Of a stretch of 64,000 nt of DNA, positions 17,476 through 27,052 are shown one piece after another; the first letter of the stretch is position 1, and every line of letters starts with the position of its first letter. The stretch covers positions 1 through 64,000 of the forward strand of contig CAZMLE010000005.1 in the NCBI GenBank assembly GCA_964567045.1, given 5' to 3'. The notes beneath the pieces were generated by a model, which was not told the origin of the DNA, ran no database searches, and was given only the letters and a program-made list of their open reading frames with translations. A program made the translations under genes and the position numbers. Source of the stretch: JAFNGF01 sp964567045. GTDB taxonomy: Bacteria > Planctomycetota > Phycisphaerae > Sedimentisphaerales > Anaerobacaceae.

Positions 17476-18938
17476 GGCGTCGTGAATTCATTAAGGCTGT
17501 CGGCATCGGTATAGCGGGCCTTGCCATGCCAGAAACTATTCTGGCCGGTGCGGCGCCAACCAAACGCCCGAATATTATTTACATATTGCTGGACGAGCTT
17601 GGCTATTTCGAGCTGTCGTGTATGGGCAATAAGTATCTGACGACCCCAAACATTGACCGGATAGCAGCGGAAGGGATGCGCTTCACACAGGCATTAGCCG
17701 GCGCTCCGGTCTGCGCGCCAAGCCGAAGCGTACTGATGACCGGCCAGCATACAGGGCACACAACGGTCCGCACAAATCCCGGAGGTGTGCCCTTGCGCGA
17801 GGATGATGTGACCGTTGCCGAGGTGCTCAAACAGGCCGGCTACGCTACGGGCGGATTCGGCAAATGGGGCTGCGGCGACCGCGGAACCACCGGCGTGCCG
17901 GAAAAGCACGGCTTTGACGTATTCTTCGGTTACTATCATCAGGTTCACGCCCACTCTTACTATCCGTGTTACCTTATCCGCAGTGGTGAAAAAGTGCCCT
18001 TGACGGGCAATACCGGAGATTTTTACACCGGAAAGCAGTATTCGCACCATTTGATCTTTAACGAGACCATAAAGTTCATTCGCCAGAATAGAGGTAAGCC
18101 GTTTTTCTGCTACGCCGCGTGGACGCCGCCGCACGGCGTCTGGGCGATTCCGGAAGATGAACCGGCCTGGCAAGAATTCAAAGATAAGCTCTGGACCGCC
18201 GGTGACAGAACGCCTAACGATGCGAAGATTTACGCAGCTATGGTAAAAATGGTTGACCGTCAGATCGGGGAAATTCTCGCCGTGCTCAAAGAGCTTGGAA
18301 TCGACGATAGTACAATTGTATTTGTCTCCGGCGACAACGGCGGCCCTGCATACTTCGTATACGGCGATCCTGCAAAGCCCAAGCCGAAAGAACCACCTTA
18401 CCCTCACGGCTTCTTCGGCGCCAATCTAAACCCCCATACGGGTCAGAGGTTCCGCGGCGGAAAAGGCAATCTGTACGAAGGCGGCTTGCGCATACCGATG
18501 GTCGTTCGTTGGCCCGGCAAAATCAAAGCGGGCGTCGTCAGCGACTACCTCTGGTATTTCCCGGATGTGATGTCCACCTTGGCCGAGCTGGCCGGCGTAA
18601 AACCGCCCCAGAACATTGACGGAGTATCTATCGTGCCGACCCTTTTGGGCGAGGACGCCGCCGGACGCCAGCAGAGACGCCACGAATATCTCTATTGGGA
18701 GTATGGGGCACAAACAGCGGTACGGATGGACAATTGGAAGGCCGTCAAACCGGGCAAGAACAGGCCATTTGAGCTTTATGACCTTAGCCAGGACCTCGAA
18801 GAAAAGAACGATGTCGCCTCTGAGCAGCCTGAAATCCTATCTAAAATGAAGGGCTATGCAGAGCAGGCCCACGCTGAAAATATCCTCGGCGGCTGGATCG
18901 ACCAGGAAAAAGGTTTCAAGGGCCATCAGCTTCCCTGA
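17472..18938 (+). CDS. Tat-exported sulfatase (arylsulfatase family)
   Basis: A 488-residue sulfatase with a twin-arginine signal (MRRREFIKAVGIGIAGLA). The active-site motif C-x-P-S-R is VCAPSRSVLMTG, with Cys81 the residue expected to become formylglycine. Metal-binding segments are visible: NIIYILLDELGY (one acidic residue of the usual DD is Glu) and VFVSGDNGGP. The C-terminal part ends in the usual FELYDLSQDLEEKNDVA. It would remove sulfate esters from polysaccharides. No catalytic FGE or anaerobic sulfatase-maturating enzyme is visible in the window, so maturation must come from elsewhere. Confidence 0.9.
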   Translation: MRRREFIKAVGIGIAGLAMPETILAGAAPTKRPNIIYILLDELGYFELSCMGNKYLTTPNIDRIAAEGMRFTQALAGAPVCAPSRSVLMTGQHTGHTTVRTNPGGVPLREDDVTVAEVLKQAGYATGGFGKWGCGDRGTTGVPEKHGFDVFFGYYHQVHAHSYYPCYLIRSGEKVPLTGNTGDFYTGKQYSHHLIFNETIKFIRQNRGKPFFCYAAWTPPHGVWAIPEDEPAWQEFKDKLWTAGDRTPNDAKIYAAMVKMVDRQIGEILAVLKELGIDDSTIVFVSGDNGGPAYFVYGDPAKPKPKEPPYPHGFFGANLNPHTGQRFRGGKGNLYEGGLRIPMVVRWPGKIKAGVVSDYLWYFPDVMSTLAELAGVKPPQNIDGVSIVPTLLGEDAAGRQQRRHEYLYWEYGAQTAVRMDNWKAVKPGKNRPFELYDLSQDLEEKNDVASEQPEILSKMKGYAEQAHAENILGGWIDQEKGFKGHQLP

Positions 18939-18940
18939 TG

Positions 18941-18947
18941 AAAGGAG
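18941..18947 (+). promoter_or_regulatory. Ribosome binding site that decides the pgi start
   Basis: AAAGGAG is only 1 base from ATG 18949 but 7 bases from GTG 18955, so GTG is the better start although ATG and TTG precede it in frame. Confidence 0.55.
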
Positions 18948-18954
18948 TATGTTG

Positions 18955-20367
18955 GTGACGCAATCGCAAGTAAGATTGTATTACAAAAACGCCACTGCTG
19001 ATGCTATCGGCTCTGAAAATGGCATTAAACGCGAGCAGCTAAATGTTCTGGGGCAGCGTCTTGCGCCGCTAATTACAAGGCTTAACAGGGATAAGCAAGA
19101 AAGACCCGCATATAGGCACTTGCCTTACGATGCCCAAACATCTGACAAAGTCAAAGAACTGGTCGCCGAGGTTAAAGACCAATGTGAAAACCTGGTTGTG
19201 CTTGGTATTGGCGGTTCTGCTCTCGGTAATATTGCGCTGCAGACTGCCCTTAACCCTTATATGTATAATCTCGACCCCTCGCAGCGGTCAGGCCCGCGCC
19301 TTTTTGTTTTCGACAATATCGACCCTGCACAGCTTGTTTCATTCCTGGCTTGGGCCGATGGCAGGCTCGATAAGACCATCTTTAACGTTATCAGTAAAGG
19401 CGGCGATACGACAGAAACTCTCAGTCAATTTATGATTGTTCGCCGGATGCTCTTGGAAAAGTCCGGTTTTGACGGTTATACAGAGCGGGTGGTAGTAACG
19501 ACTGACGCGAAGAAAGGCCTGCTTTGTAGAATTGCCGACACGGACATGCTGCGACCCCTCGAAGTTCCAAACGGTGTCGGGGGCAGATTCAGTGTGCTGA
19601 GCGCCGTGGGACTTTTTAGCGCCGCCATGTGCGGAATTAATATAGATCAGCTTTTGGCGGGCGCTGCCGATATGGACGCCAGAGTTAGCTGCGAAGATTT
19701 CTTCAAAAACCCTGCTGCAATCATCGCCGCCATAAACTATTACTTTTATAATCAGGGTAAGAAGATTTCCGTTATGATGCCGTACAGTTATCACCTGAAG
19801 GATTTAGCTGATTGGTACAGGCAATTGTGGGCTGAAAGTCTGGGTAAGGCAGAAGACCTCAAAGGCAACGAAGTTCATATAGGACCAACGCCTATCAAGG
19901 CTCTTGGCGCTACCGACCAACACAGCCAGATACAGTTGTACCGCGAAGGACCGAACGACAAGCTGTTCACTTTTCTTCAGGTGGACGATTTCGGCGCAGA
20001 CCTTACGATTGGGCCGGCTCCGGACTGTGCACCGGAGCTCAACTATCTCGCCGGCAAAAAACTGAGCACGCTGCTGAATAATGAAAAGAAAGCCACCGAG
20101 TATGCCCTTTTGGAGAGCAAACGCCCGTGTCTGACGGTCCTGTTCGATAAGGTCAACGCCTACACGGTTGGCCAGTTCATTTACTTATACGAGGTAACGA
20201 CCTCTTTTGCCGGCGCCCTGTTTGGCATCAACCCTCACGACCAGCCCGCAGTTACTTTAGGCAAAGAAGCTATTTTCGCCCTTATGGGCAAGCCGGGCGA
20301 TGGGTATGAGAAATTGGCGCAGCAAATCCGATCAATGTCCGATGTTGACACCGCCTATCTGGTCTGA
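18955..20367 (+). CDS. pgi: Glucose-6-phosphate isomerase
   Basis: An approximately 470-residue enzyme interconverting glucose 6-phosphate and fructose 6-phosphate. It has VVLGIGGSALGNIALQTAL (sugar phosphate binding), a FNVISKGGDTTET block, ALGATDQHSQIQL near residue 315 and an active-site GLFSAAMCGINID region. The frame extends upstream into the sulfatase 3' end, but the ribosome site at 18941-18947 points to GTG 18955 (or ATG 18949). It is 16 bases downstream of the sulfatase stop and followed by a sugar-nucleotide enzyme gene, giving a hexose-phosphate pair. Confidence 0.92.
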   Translation: MTQSQVRLYYKNATADAIGSENGIKREQLNVLGQRLAPLITRLNRDKQERPAYRHLPYDAQTSDKVKELVAEVKDQCENLVVLGIGGSALGNIALQTALNPYMYNLDPSQRSGPRLFVFDNIDPAQLVSFLAWADGRLDKTIFNVISKGGDTTETLSQFMIVRRMLLEKSGFDGYTERVVVTTDAKKGLLCRIADTDMLRPLEVPNGVGGRFSVLSAVGLFSAAMCGINIDQLLAGAADMDARVSCEDFFKNPAAIIAAINYYFYNQGKKISVMMPYSYHLKDLADWYRQLWAESLGKAEDLKGNEVHIGPTPIKALGATDQHSQIQLYREGPNDKLFTFLQVDDFGADLTIGPAPDCAPELNYLAGKKLSTLLNNEKKATEYALLESKRPCLTVLFDKVNAYTVGQFIYLYEVTTSFAGALFGINPHDQPAVTLGKEAIFALMGKPGDGYEKLAQQIRSMSDVDTAYLV

Positions 20368-20411
20368 TACTTTTTGACTATGGATTCCAAAGTAATTACA
20401 GGAATTGGCCA

Positions 20412-21500
20412 ATGAACTATACGGTGGTGATGGCAGGGGGCACGGGCAAAAGGCTGTGGCCTCTCAGCCGGGAAAAACGCCCTAAACAGGTCCTGAAGAT
20501 TCTCGACGGCCAGACCCTTTTGCGGTGCTGCTTTGAGCGGCTTCTGCCGGTTTTCGACACCAGAAACATAATCGTCCTGACGAATGCCGGCTACGCGGAC
20601 TTAGTCCGTGAAGAGCTGCCCGAATTGCCGTTCAATAACGTCATTGCCGAGCCTGCTGTCCGCGATACAGCCGGCACCATCGGACTGGCGGCAAGTATTC
20701 TTACAAAATATGACCCCGAAGCGCAAATGGCGGTAGTTACGGCTGACCAGTTAATCGAACCGGCGGAGGTGCTCCAGCAGGCTCTCAAAGATGCCTTCAT
20801 TTTCATAAATAGAAATCCCGATGATTTGGTTACATTCGGCATTAAGCCGGCCTTTCCCAGCACGCAGCTTGGCTATATAAAATGCGGCGCCGCAAAGGCC
20901 TGTCGCGACTGCGCAAATAAAGTGCATCTGGTGGAAGCCTTTAAAGAAAAGCCCGACGAAACAACAGCAAAAGAGTATCTTGTCGGCGGCAAATACTTGT
21001 GGAACTCAGGCATGTTTGTCTGGAAGGCCAAAACGATTTTAACCAACCTGGCAAAATTTTTGCCCGAGGCCACCGAAATCCTAAGCAAGATGCGAGCCGA
21101 CTGGGACAGTCCGAATCAGCAAAAGACACTGCAGGATTACTATGTCAAGCTGCCCAAAATCAGCATCGATTTTGCCGTCATGGAAAAGGCTCCCAACGTC
21201 TACGCCATCAGATTGGACTGTCGCTGGCTCGATATGGGTTCTTTCATTGCCCTTGCAGATATTATCAGCTCGGATGAAAACAAGAATGTCGTTGCCGCCG
21301 GCGCCAGTGAGCTACTTGACTGCAAAAACAATATCATCGTGACTGAAGACAAAAACCACCTGATTGCTGCTGTTGGGCTGGAGAATATCGTCATAGCACA
21401 CAGCCCCGATGCCACGTTGGTGTGTCATATCGACCAGACCCACCGGCTGAAAGACCTGGTGGAGCTGATAAGAGAGCACCGCGGCGGAAAATTCTTGTAA
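20412..21500 (+). CDS. manC: Mannose-1-phosphate guanylyltransferase
   Basis: A 362-residue nucleotidyltransferase making GDP-mannose from mannose 1-phosphate and GTP. The N-terminal signature MAGGTGKRLWPLSREKRPKQ is complete. The family features VTADQLI, FKEKPDETTAKEYL, YLWNSGMFVWKA and DFAVMEKA follow. The length matches the short ManC form without the isomerase domain. It lies 44 bases after pgi; fructose 6-phosphate from Pgi could feed mannose metabolism through enzymes outside the window. GDP-mannose supplies glycans and GDP-fucose. Confidence 0.9.
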   Translation: MNYTVVMAGGTGKRLWPLSREKRPKQVLKILDGQTLLRCCFERLLPVFDTRNIIVLTNAGYADLVREELPELPFNNVIAEPAVRDTAGTIGLAASILTKYDPEAQMAVVTADQLIEPAEVLQQALKDAFIFINRNPDDLVTFGIKPAFPSTQLGYIKCGAAKACRDCANKVHLVEAFKEKPDETTAKEYLVGGKYLWNSGMFVWKAKTILTNLAKFLPEATEILSKMRADWDSPNQQKTLQDYYVKLPKISIDFAVMEKAPNVYAIRLDCRWLDMGSFIALADIISSDENKNVVAAGASELLDCKNNIIVTEDKNHLIAAVGLENIVIAHSPDATLVCHIDQTHRLKDLVELIREHRGGKFL

Positions 21501-21542
21501 TACAGCGGCATAATTACAGTAACAGCGCACAGCAAAACAACA

Positions 21543-21953
21543 ATGAGGTACCTGGCAATAGACTATGGCGACAAACGCACCGGCCTGGCAATTTGCGATT
21601 CAGCCGAAACACTTGCCACACCGCTTGCTGTAACCCGTGAGCAAAAGGGACTATTAAGAAAAATTGCAGATATAGTCAAAAACGAAAACGTCGAGGCTAT
21701 CGTCCTGGGCTTGCCCTTGAGCATGGACGGCTCAGAGAGCTCTCAAACCAGGCGTGTTTTGGACTTTGCCGAACAGCTTAAACAGCACCTTGACATTCCG
21801 CTCCACCTTCAAGACGAACGTCTGAGCAGTTTCAGCGCTGAGCGAGAGCTTGCTCCCGGTAAGCTTACTCGAGGCAAGAAAAGAAAACGGCTGGATGCTG
21901 TTGCCGCCGCTGCGATATTGGAGGCGTTCCTGCAAGCAAAGAGCCAGGACTGA
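21543..21953 (+). CDS. ruvX: Putative pre-16S rRNA nuclease / Holliday junction resolvase (RuvX/YqgF)
   Basis: A 136-residue RNase H-fold protein. It has the metal-binding Asp of LAIDYGDKRTGLAI, the GLPLSMDGSES motif, the acidic DERLSSFSAE and the last Asp in RLDAVAAAAIL. The family processes the 5' end of 16S rRNA precursor in Escherichia coli and may act on branched DNA. Length is normal. It starts 42 bases after manC. Downstream 263 bases hold no gene, only the predicted rpsO promoter. Confidence 0.9.
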   Translation: MRYLAIDYGDKRTGLAICDSAETLATPLAVTREQKGLLRKIADIVKNENVEAIVLGLPLSMDGSESSQTRRVLDFAEQLKQHLDIPLHLQDERLSSFSAERELAPGKLTRGKKRKRLDAVAAAAILEAFLQAKSQD

Positions 21954-22128
21954 GTTCGCCTCGCCGTAGCGGGTATCGCTGGGCAACCGTAGTGACGCGG
22001 CTGCAACTATGGCTCTTGCAGTCCTGCGCGGGTTAAACGCTAACTTGTGTCTAGACAAGATATTAGCAGTACTTTTTGCTTTTTCTTCGTTTTGGCAAAT
22101 CTTATCAGAGTTTATCGTCGAAAAAGGC

Positions 22129-22157
22129 TTGCAAATATTATGATAGCTGATTATCAT
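22129..22157 (+). promoter_or_regulatory. Predicted sigma-70-type promoter for rpsO-pnp
   Basis: TTGCAA (22129-22134), a 17-base spacer and TATCAT (22152-22157) lie 60 bases before the rpsO start. Spacing is ideal and both boxes are near consensus. Confidence 0.42.
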
Positions 22158-22216
22158 TTAAGTTTTGGACTGCTAACAACTTGTAGAGTCACAAAAAGAA
22201 GGGGTTTGGCTAAAGA

Positions 22217-22483
22217 ATGTTAACGAAGCAGGACAAGACAAAAATCATTAACGACTTTGAGACGCACCAGGCAGATACGGGTTCACCTGAAGTGCAAATC
22301 GCGCTGCTGACGCAACGGATTAATAGTCTCACCGAGCATCTCAGGTCTCATCTAAAAGACCATTCATCCAGGCGTGGATTATTGAAAATGGTCGGGACCA
22401 GAGCAGCAATGCTGAAGTATGTCGGCAGAAGAGATGTCAAGCGTTATCAGCAAATCATATCCCGGCTCGGCTTGAGAAAGTGA
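22217..22483 (+). CDS. rpsO: 30S ribosomal protein S15
   Basis: An 88-residue protein with the complete S15 pattern: DTGSPEVQIALLTQRI, LTEHLRSHLKDHSSRRGLL and KYVGRRDVKRYQQIISRLGLRK. It binds 16S rRNA early in small-subunit assembly. An AGAAGGGG ribosome site precedes ATG 22217. It is followed after 100 bases by pnp, the classical rpsO-pnp order, in which both proteins can regulate their own mRNA in well-studied bacteria. Confidence 0.97.
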   Translation: MLTKQDKTKIINDFETHQADTGSPEVQIALLTQRINSLTEHLRSHLKDHSSRRGLLKMVGTRAAMLKYVGRRDVKRYQQIISRLGLRK

Positions 22484-22583
22484 GAACAGAAAATTAGCAG
22501 CAGCCCAAGCGCCTGGGGCAAGGCGCAATCCGCTGAGACCATTGTTTTTGAGCTTTTCGCTTTATGGTATGACGAGGTAGTAA

Positions 22584-24782
22584 ATGTCTGATGTATACAG
22601 GGTAGAAGGAGAAATTGGGGGCCGAACTTTATCTATCGAGACAGGCAAGATCGGCAAACAAGCCGACGGGGCAGTGACGGTCCAATATGGCGACACCGTA
22701 GTGCTTGTTTGCGCCGTAACGGCACCGCCCAGAACTGATGAGCTCGACTTTTTCCCGCTTAGCGTTGAGTATCGCGAAAAACAAAGTGCCGCGGGCAAAT
22801 TTCCGGGCGGCTTTTTCAAGCGCGAGGGAAGACCCAGCACCAAGGAAATGCTTACCGCCAGAATGATAGACAGGCCCATCCGGCCGCTATTTCCCGATGG
22901 CTATCTGCAGGAAGTGCAGATTATAGCGAACGTTTTGAGTGCGGATCGCGAAAACGACCCAGATGTGCCGGCAATTATAGGCGCCAGCGCCGCACTTGCT
23001 ATAAGCAAGATTCCGTTTTTAGGACCAATTGGGGCCTGCCGATTGGGCAGAATAGATGGGCAATTCGTGGTCAACCCAACACACAAACAGTTGGAGCTTG
23101 GCGATCTGAATCTACTTATTGGCGGGCGCAAAGACCGGCTGGACATGATCGAGGTTGGCGCAAAAGAATTGCCCGAGACGGTCATCGCTGAGGCTATCAA
23201 GACCGCACAAGCAACTGTCTGCCAGGTTTGCGAAATAATTGAAGAGCTGCGTGAAAAGGTCGGCGTCGAGAAGGAAATACCGCTCGTGGAAATCGACCAG
23301 GAACTCTACAGACAAATGCGCGCGCAAATAGCGGACAATCTACGCGATCTCAAGCAGATACCTGATAAGCGGCAGCGCAATACGTCAGTGCAGCAGCTAT
23401 TCGACCAGGTGAGTGTCGAATATTGTGGTCTGGCAGCCAACCCCGGGGCCGGTGTCACGCAGCTCGCGCACAGAGCTGAGCCGCGATGCGATAAGGCGAT
23501 GTGCAAGCGCATCTTTGAAAAGATAGAGGGTGAGGTCGTCCGCCAGTTGGTGCTGGACGGAAAAAGACCTGATGGTAGAGGCTATAGCCAAATCCGTCCC
23601 ATTTCCTGCGAAGTGGGAATTTTGCCTAGAACTCACGGGTCAGCATTGTTTACACGCGGGGAAACGCAGGCGCTTGTAAGCGTAACTCTGGGCACTATCA
23701 GGGACGCGCAAATTATAGATGGCTTGTTGGACGAATATACTCAGAGTTTCACGTTTCATTACAATTTCCCGCCGTTTTCCGTTGGCGAAGTGCGGCCGGT
23801 CCGCGGGCCTGGCCGAAGAGAAATTGGGCACGGCGCCCTGGCAGAGCGGGCGTTGCAGGCGGTTATGCCATCCGAGGATAAATTCGCGTATACCATCCGG
23901 GTAGTCTCTGACATTACCGAGTCAAATGGCTCCAGCTCGATGGCTTCGGTTTGCGCCGGTTCGCTGGCCCTAATGGACGCGGGGGTTCCAATTAGCAAAC
24001 CGGTTGCCGGCATATCAATTGGAATGGTAAATGACAAAAACGGCCGATGCGAGTTGCTGACCGATATTATTGGTGAAGAAGACCATTTCGGCGAGATGGA
24101 TTTCAAAATCGCCGGCACCGCTGACGGTATTACGGCCATACAGCTCGACATCAAAACCGAGGGACTGGACCACGATACTATGGTCGAGGCTCTGGAGCGG
24201 GCAAGAGTAGCTCGCCTGGAAATCCTGAAATCTATGAACGAGGCCATTAGTAGGCCCAGAGCTGAGCTAAGCAAGTACGCACCGAAGCTAATAACGCTCG
24301 AAATCGACCCTGAATACATAGGCAAAATAATTGGGCCTGCCGGCAAGATGATCAAAAGCATACAAGACCAGACGGATACAACCATCGAAATTGAGGAAGA
24401 CGGGACTATTTACATAAGTTGTTTTGGTGGTGACGGTCACCTCAAGGCTAAAGAGATTATTGAATCGCTCACCCAACCTCCACAGGTAGGACGGATATAT
24501 ACGCAGGCAAAAGTGGTATCTGTGAAAGACTTTGGAGCGTTTGTCGAAATTACGCCCGGGGTGGAAGGCTTATGCCATATCAGCGAACTAAGCGACAGCT
24601 TCGTCAAGAACGTGGACGAGGTCTGTAAAGTCGGGGACGTGATACCGGTAAAACTGATAGCCATTGACGAGCAGGGCAGATTGAAGCTCTCACGCAAGGC
24701 GGCTCTTGCCGAGCTGGGCAAGAAAGATGAAAGTAAGCCGGTAACACAAAGGCAGTCTACCGGTCGGGGGCCGGCCAAGTAA
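22584..24782 (+). CDS. pnp: Polyribonucleotide nucleotidyltransferase (PNPase)
   Basis: A 732-residue 3'-5' phosphorolytic exoribonuclease. There are two RNase PH domains (about 1-145 and 310-545; the second has GRRPDGRGYSQIRPI-like and GRREIGHGALAERAL motifs), an alpha-helical linker, a KH domain (about 560-615, IGKIIGPAGKMIKSIQDQT) and an S1 domain (about 625-695, VKDFGAFVEITPGVEGLCHISE). Domain order and length match the family. The short basic tail (GRGPAK) is poorly conserved. The 14-base sequence TTTTTGAGCTTTTC lies 25 bases upstream of its start and recurs before the next gene. Confidence 0.96.
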   Translation: MSDVYRVEGEIGGRTLSIETGKIGKQADGAVTVQYGDTVVLVCAVTAPPRTDELDFFPLSVEYREKQSAAGKFPGGFFKREGRPSTKEMLTARMIDRPIRPLFPDGYLQEVQIIANVLSADRENDPDVPAIIGASAALAISKIPFLGPIGACRLGRIDGQFVVNPTHKQLELGDLNLLIGGRKDRLDMIEVGAKELPETVIAEAIKTAQATVCQVCEIIEELREKVGVEKEIPLVEIDQELYRQMRAQIADNLRDLKQIPDKRQRNTSVQQLFDQVSVEYCGLAANPGAGVTQLAHRAEPRCDKAMCKRIFEKIEGEVVRQLVLDGKRPDGRGYSQIRPISCEVGILPRTHGSALFTRGETQALVSVTLGTIRDAQIIDGLLDEYTQSFTFHYNFPPFSVGEVRPVRGPGRREIGHGALAERALQAVMPSEDKFAYTIRVVSDITESNGSSSMASVCAGSLALMDAGVPISKPVAGISIGMVNDKNGRCELLTDIIGEEDHFGEMDFKIAGTADGITAIQLDIKTEGLDHDTMVEALERARVARLEILKSMNEAISRPRAELSKYAPKLITLEIDPEYIGKIIGPAGKMIKSIQDQTDTTIEIEEDGTIYISCFGGDGHLKAKEIIESLTQPPQVGRIYTQAKVVSVKDFGAFVEITPGVEGLCHISELSDSFVKNVDEVCKVGDVIPVKLIAIDEQGRLKLSRKAALAELGKKDESKPVTQRQSTGRGPAK

Positions 24783-24911
24783 GCTGGCAGGCGGGACCAA
24801 ACAGGCAGAATAGCTCTCCAAGGCAGGTCTGGCCTCGCCTCTTAAAAAAGCATAGCATCTGCGGGATCACACTTTTTTGAGCTTTTCAGGTCTTTGGGGA
24901 GAGGCTAACAA

Positions 24912-25685
24912 GTGCTCCAGCCTGCAAATAGAGACAGCCAGGTTTCACAGCTCATAGAATTAAGCAAGCTGACGGGCGAGCTTGCCCACGAGATCAAAAA
25001 TCCGCTTTCTACCATAAAGATTAACTTGAAACTCATCGCCGAAGAGCTGGAGGCAGCAGATTCTGCTGAGTTCAGCAACAGAAGCTCCGACGAGTACAAG
25101 CAGAAGCTAAGAAGGGCTCTTAGAAAAATAGCCGTGATTGAAAAAGAAACAAGCAGACTTGAGCAGATGCTCGACAGCTTTCTACGCTACATAGACAGGT
25201 CGCAGCCGCAGTTGGCTAGGGCAGATATTAATGAGCTGGTGGACGACATGATCGATTTCTACGCACCGCAGGCTTGCGGCCACTCGATAACGATTAGACA
25301 AGGCCTACATAGTGGGCCGCTCGTTTGTAAAGTTGACCCGGCAATGTTAAAGCAGGCCATACTGAATCTGTTCATTAACGCTCAGCAAGCTATGGCAACC
25401 GGCGGCGAGTTGATGGTAAGAACCGATAGGCAGAACAACGAGGCGGTGATTCAAATTAGCGACACCGGCAGCGGGATTGCTCCGGAAAGACTGCCTAACA
25501 TCTTCGACGCTTATCGCTCATCTCGGCCAGAAGGTAGTGGACTAGGCCTGCCGACGACAAGGAAAATCGTAGAAGCCAACCACGGTACAATCACCGTTAA
25601 TAGTGAGCCGGGCAAGGGTACGCTATTTACCATAAAATTGCCCTTGCTTACCGGGGATAGTAGCTTGGCTGAGGTGTCGCTTTGA
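24912..25685 (+). CDS. Soluble sensor histidine kinase, NtrB-like
   Basis: A 257-residue kinase starting at GTG, with GGGGAGAGG upstream. It has no membrane segment and no PAS domain. The H box GELAHEIKNPLSTI (His about 27) starts almost at once, and an N box (NLFINAQQAM), G1 (DTGSGIAPE) and G2 (GSGLGLPTTRKIVEANHG) follow. It should phosphorylate the sigma-54 response regulator whose TTG start overlaps its stop. With no sensing domain, its input may come from a protein partner. It is the same arrangement as NtrB/NtrC-type pairs, but no nitrogen genes are near. Confidence 0.88.
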   Translation: MLQPANRDSQVSQLIELSKLTGELAHEIKNPLSTIKINLKLIAEELEAADSAEFSNRSSDEYKQKLRRALRKIAVIEKETSRLEQMLDSFLRYIDRSQPQLARADINELVDDMIDFYAPQACGHSITIRQGLHSGPLVCKVDPAMLKQAILNLFINAQQAMATGGELMVRTDRQNNEAVIQISDTGSGIAPERLPNIFDAYRSSRPEGSGLGLPTTRKIVEANHGTITVNSEPGKGTLFTIKLPLLTGDSSLAEVSL

Positions 25686-27052
25686 AGGCAGAGAAAGGCA
25701 TAATTCTGGTTGTCGACGACGAACGTGACCACGCAGACGGAATCGTCGAAGCGCTGGAAAAATTGCCCGCAAAAGCAATCGCCGTTTACAGCGGCAAAGA
25801 TGCTCTGGAGATCGTTCGCCATCAACGAGTAGATGTTGTTGTTACTGACTTGAAGCTGGATAGTGACATCGACGGCCTATCGATACTCCAAGAAGCCAAG
25901 AGGCACAATAACGGTACGGAAGTTATTTTGATAACTGCTTATGCAACCATTGATAACTGTAAGGAGGCTATAAGGCGCGGCGCTTACGACTACCTGGTCA
26001 AGCCGATCGACATTGACCAGCTTCGCACTCTCGTGGGCCAGGCAGCTCGAAAAGCCTGGGCTGCGTATTCCCACAAATCAAAAGCTGAAAAGGCTGAGGC
26101 GGAAGAATTTGAATTCGAGGGTGTGCGAGGTACCAGCCCGGCAATGAAGGGCATTTTCGAGGTGCTGAAACGCGTAGCACCAACAAACATATCCGTCTTA
26201 ATTGAGGGGCAGTCCGGAACGGGCAAGGAACTGCTGGCAAGGGCGATTCACAACAACTCGCCGCGCCGGGGTAAGCCATTTAGGCCGATAAATTGTGCCG
26301 GCCTGACGGAGACTTTGCTGGAGAGCGAGCTATTCGGGCATGTTAAGGGTGCATTTACCGGAGCCGGAAACGACAGAAAAGGCCTCTTCGAGGTCGCCGA
26401 CAAAGGAACAATGCTGCTGGATGAAATCGGCGATATGCCGCTGAATATGCAGGCCAAGCTGCTGCGCGTTATCGAGGACGGCGTGGTCATACCGGTTGGC
26501 TCGAATAAGCCAACGATGGTGGATGTCCGCATCATCAGCGCAACAAATCACGATTTGACCAGGCTCATAGAACAGAAGCAATTCAGGCAGGATTTGTACT
26601 TCAGAATCAAAGGCGTTAGTATCACTGTGCCCGCCCTGCATGACAGAGCGGAAGATATACCCTGGCTTGTGGAGTATTTTCTAAAAGAAGCCGCTGCAGA
26701 AATAGGCTCAAAAGTTACGGGTATCACAGACGCGGCTATGTCGGTTCTTACCAGCTACGATTGGCCGGGCAACATCCGCCAGCTCAAGAACTCTATCAGG
26801 ACCATGGTGGTGATGTGTGACAGGGACAAGCTCGATGTGGGCGATATTCCCCCTGAAATACACCAGGTCCGGCAATTAGCTGCCGGCAGGACACCAACCA
26901 GCAGTTTAGCAGGCGTGTCCCTGAACGATCTGGAGAAACAGGCTATAGTAGATACCTTAGCCGGGACGCAGGGCAACCGTGAAAAAGCCGCAAAAATCCT
27001 CGGCATCGGCGAAAGAACCCTCTACCGAAAAATCAAGGAATACAATCTGTAA
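25682..27052 (+). CDS. Sigma-54-dependent response regulator, NtrC-like
   Basis: A 456-residue regulator starting with TTG inside the kinase stop (TTTGA overlap). The receiver domain (1-125) has the acidic VVDDERD, the phosphoacceptor in VVVTDLKLD and the conserved Lys of YLVKPID. The AAA+ domain (about 148-385) has GQSGTGKELLARAIH (Walker A), the sigma-54 contact loop GAFTGA and the Walker B-type MLLDEIGDM. A Fis-type helix-turn-helix ends the protein (EKAAKILGIGERTLYRKIKEY). It should activate sigma-54 promoters; its targets cannot be read from this window. Confidence 0.93.
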   Translation: MKAEKGIILVVDDERDHADGIVEALEKLPAKAIAVYSGKDALEIVRHQRVDVVVTDLKLDSDIDGLSILQEAKRHNNGTEVILITAYATIDNCKEAIRRGAYDYLVKPIDIDQLRTLVGQAARKAWAAYSHKSKAEKAEAEEFEFEGVRGTSPAMKGIFEVLKRVAPTNISVLIEGQSGTGKELLARAIHNNSPRRGKPFRPINCAGLTETLLESELFGHVKGAFTGAGNDRKGLFEVADKGTMLLDEIGDMPLNMQAKLLRVIEDGVVIPVGSNKPTMVDVRIISATNHDLTRLIEQKQFRQDLYFRIKGVSITVPALHDRAEDIPWLVEYFLKEAAAEIGSKVTGITDAAMSVLTSYDWPGNIRQLKNSIRTMVVMCDRDKLDVGDIPPEIHQVRQLAAGRTPTSSLAGVSLNDLEKQAIVDTLAGTQGNREKAAKILGIGERTLYRKIKEYNL

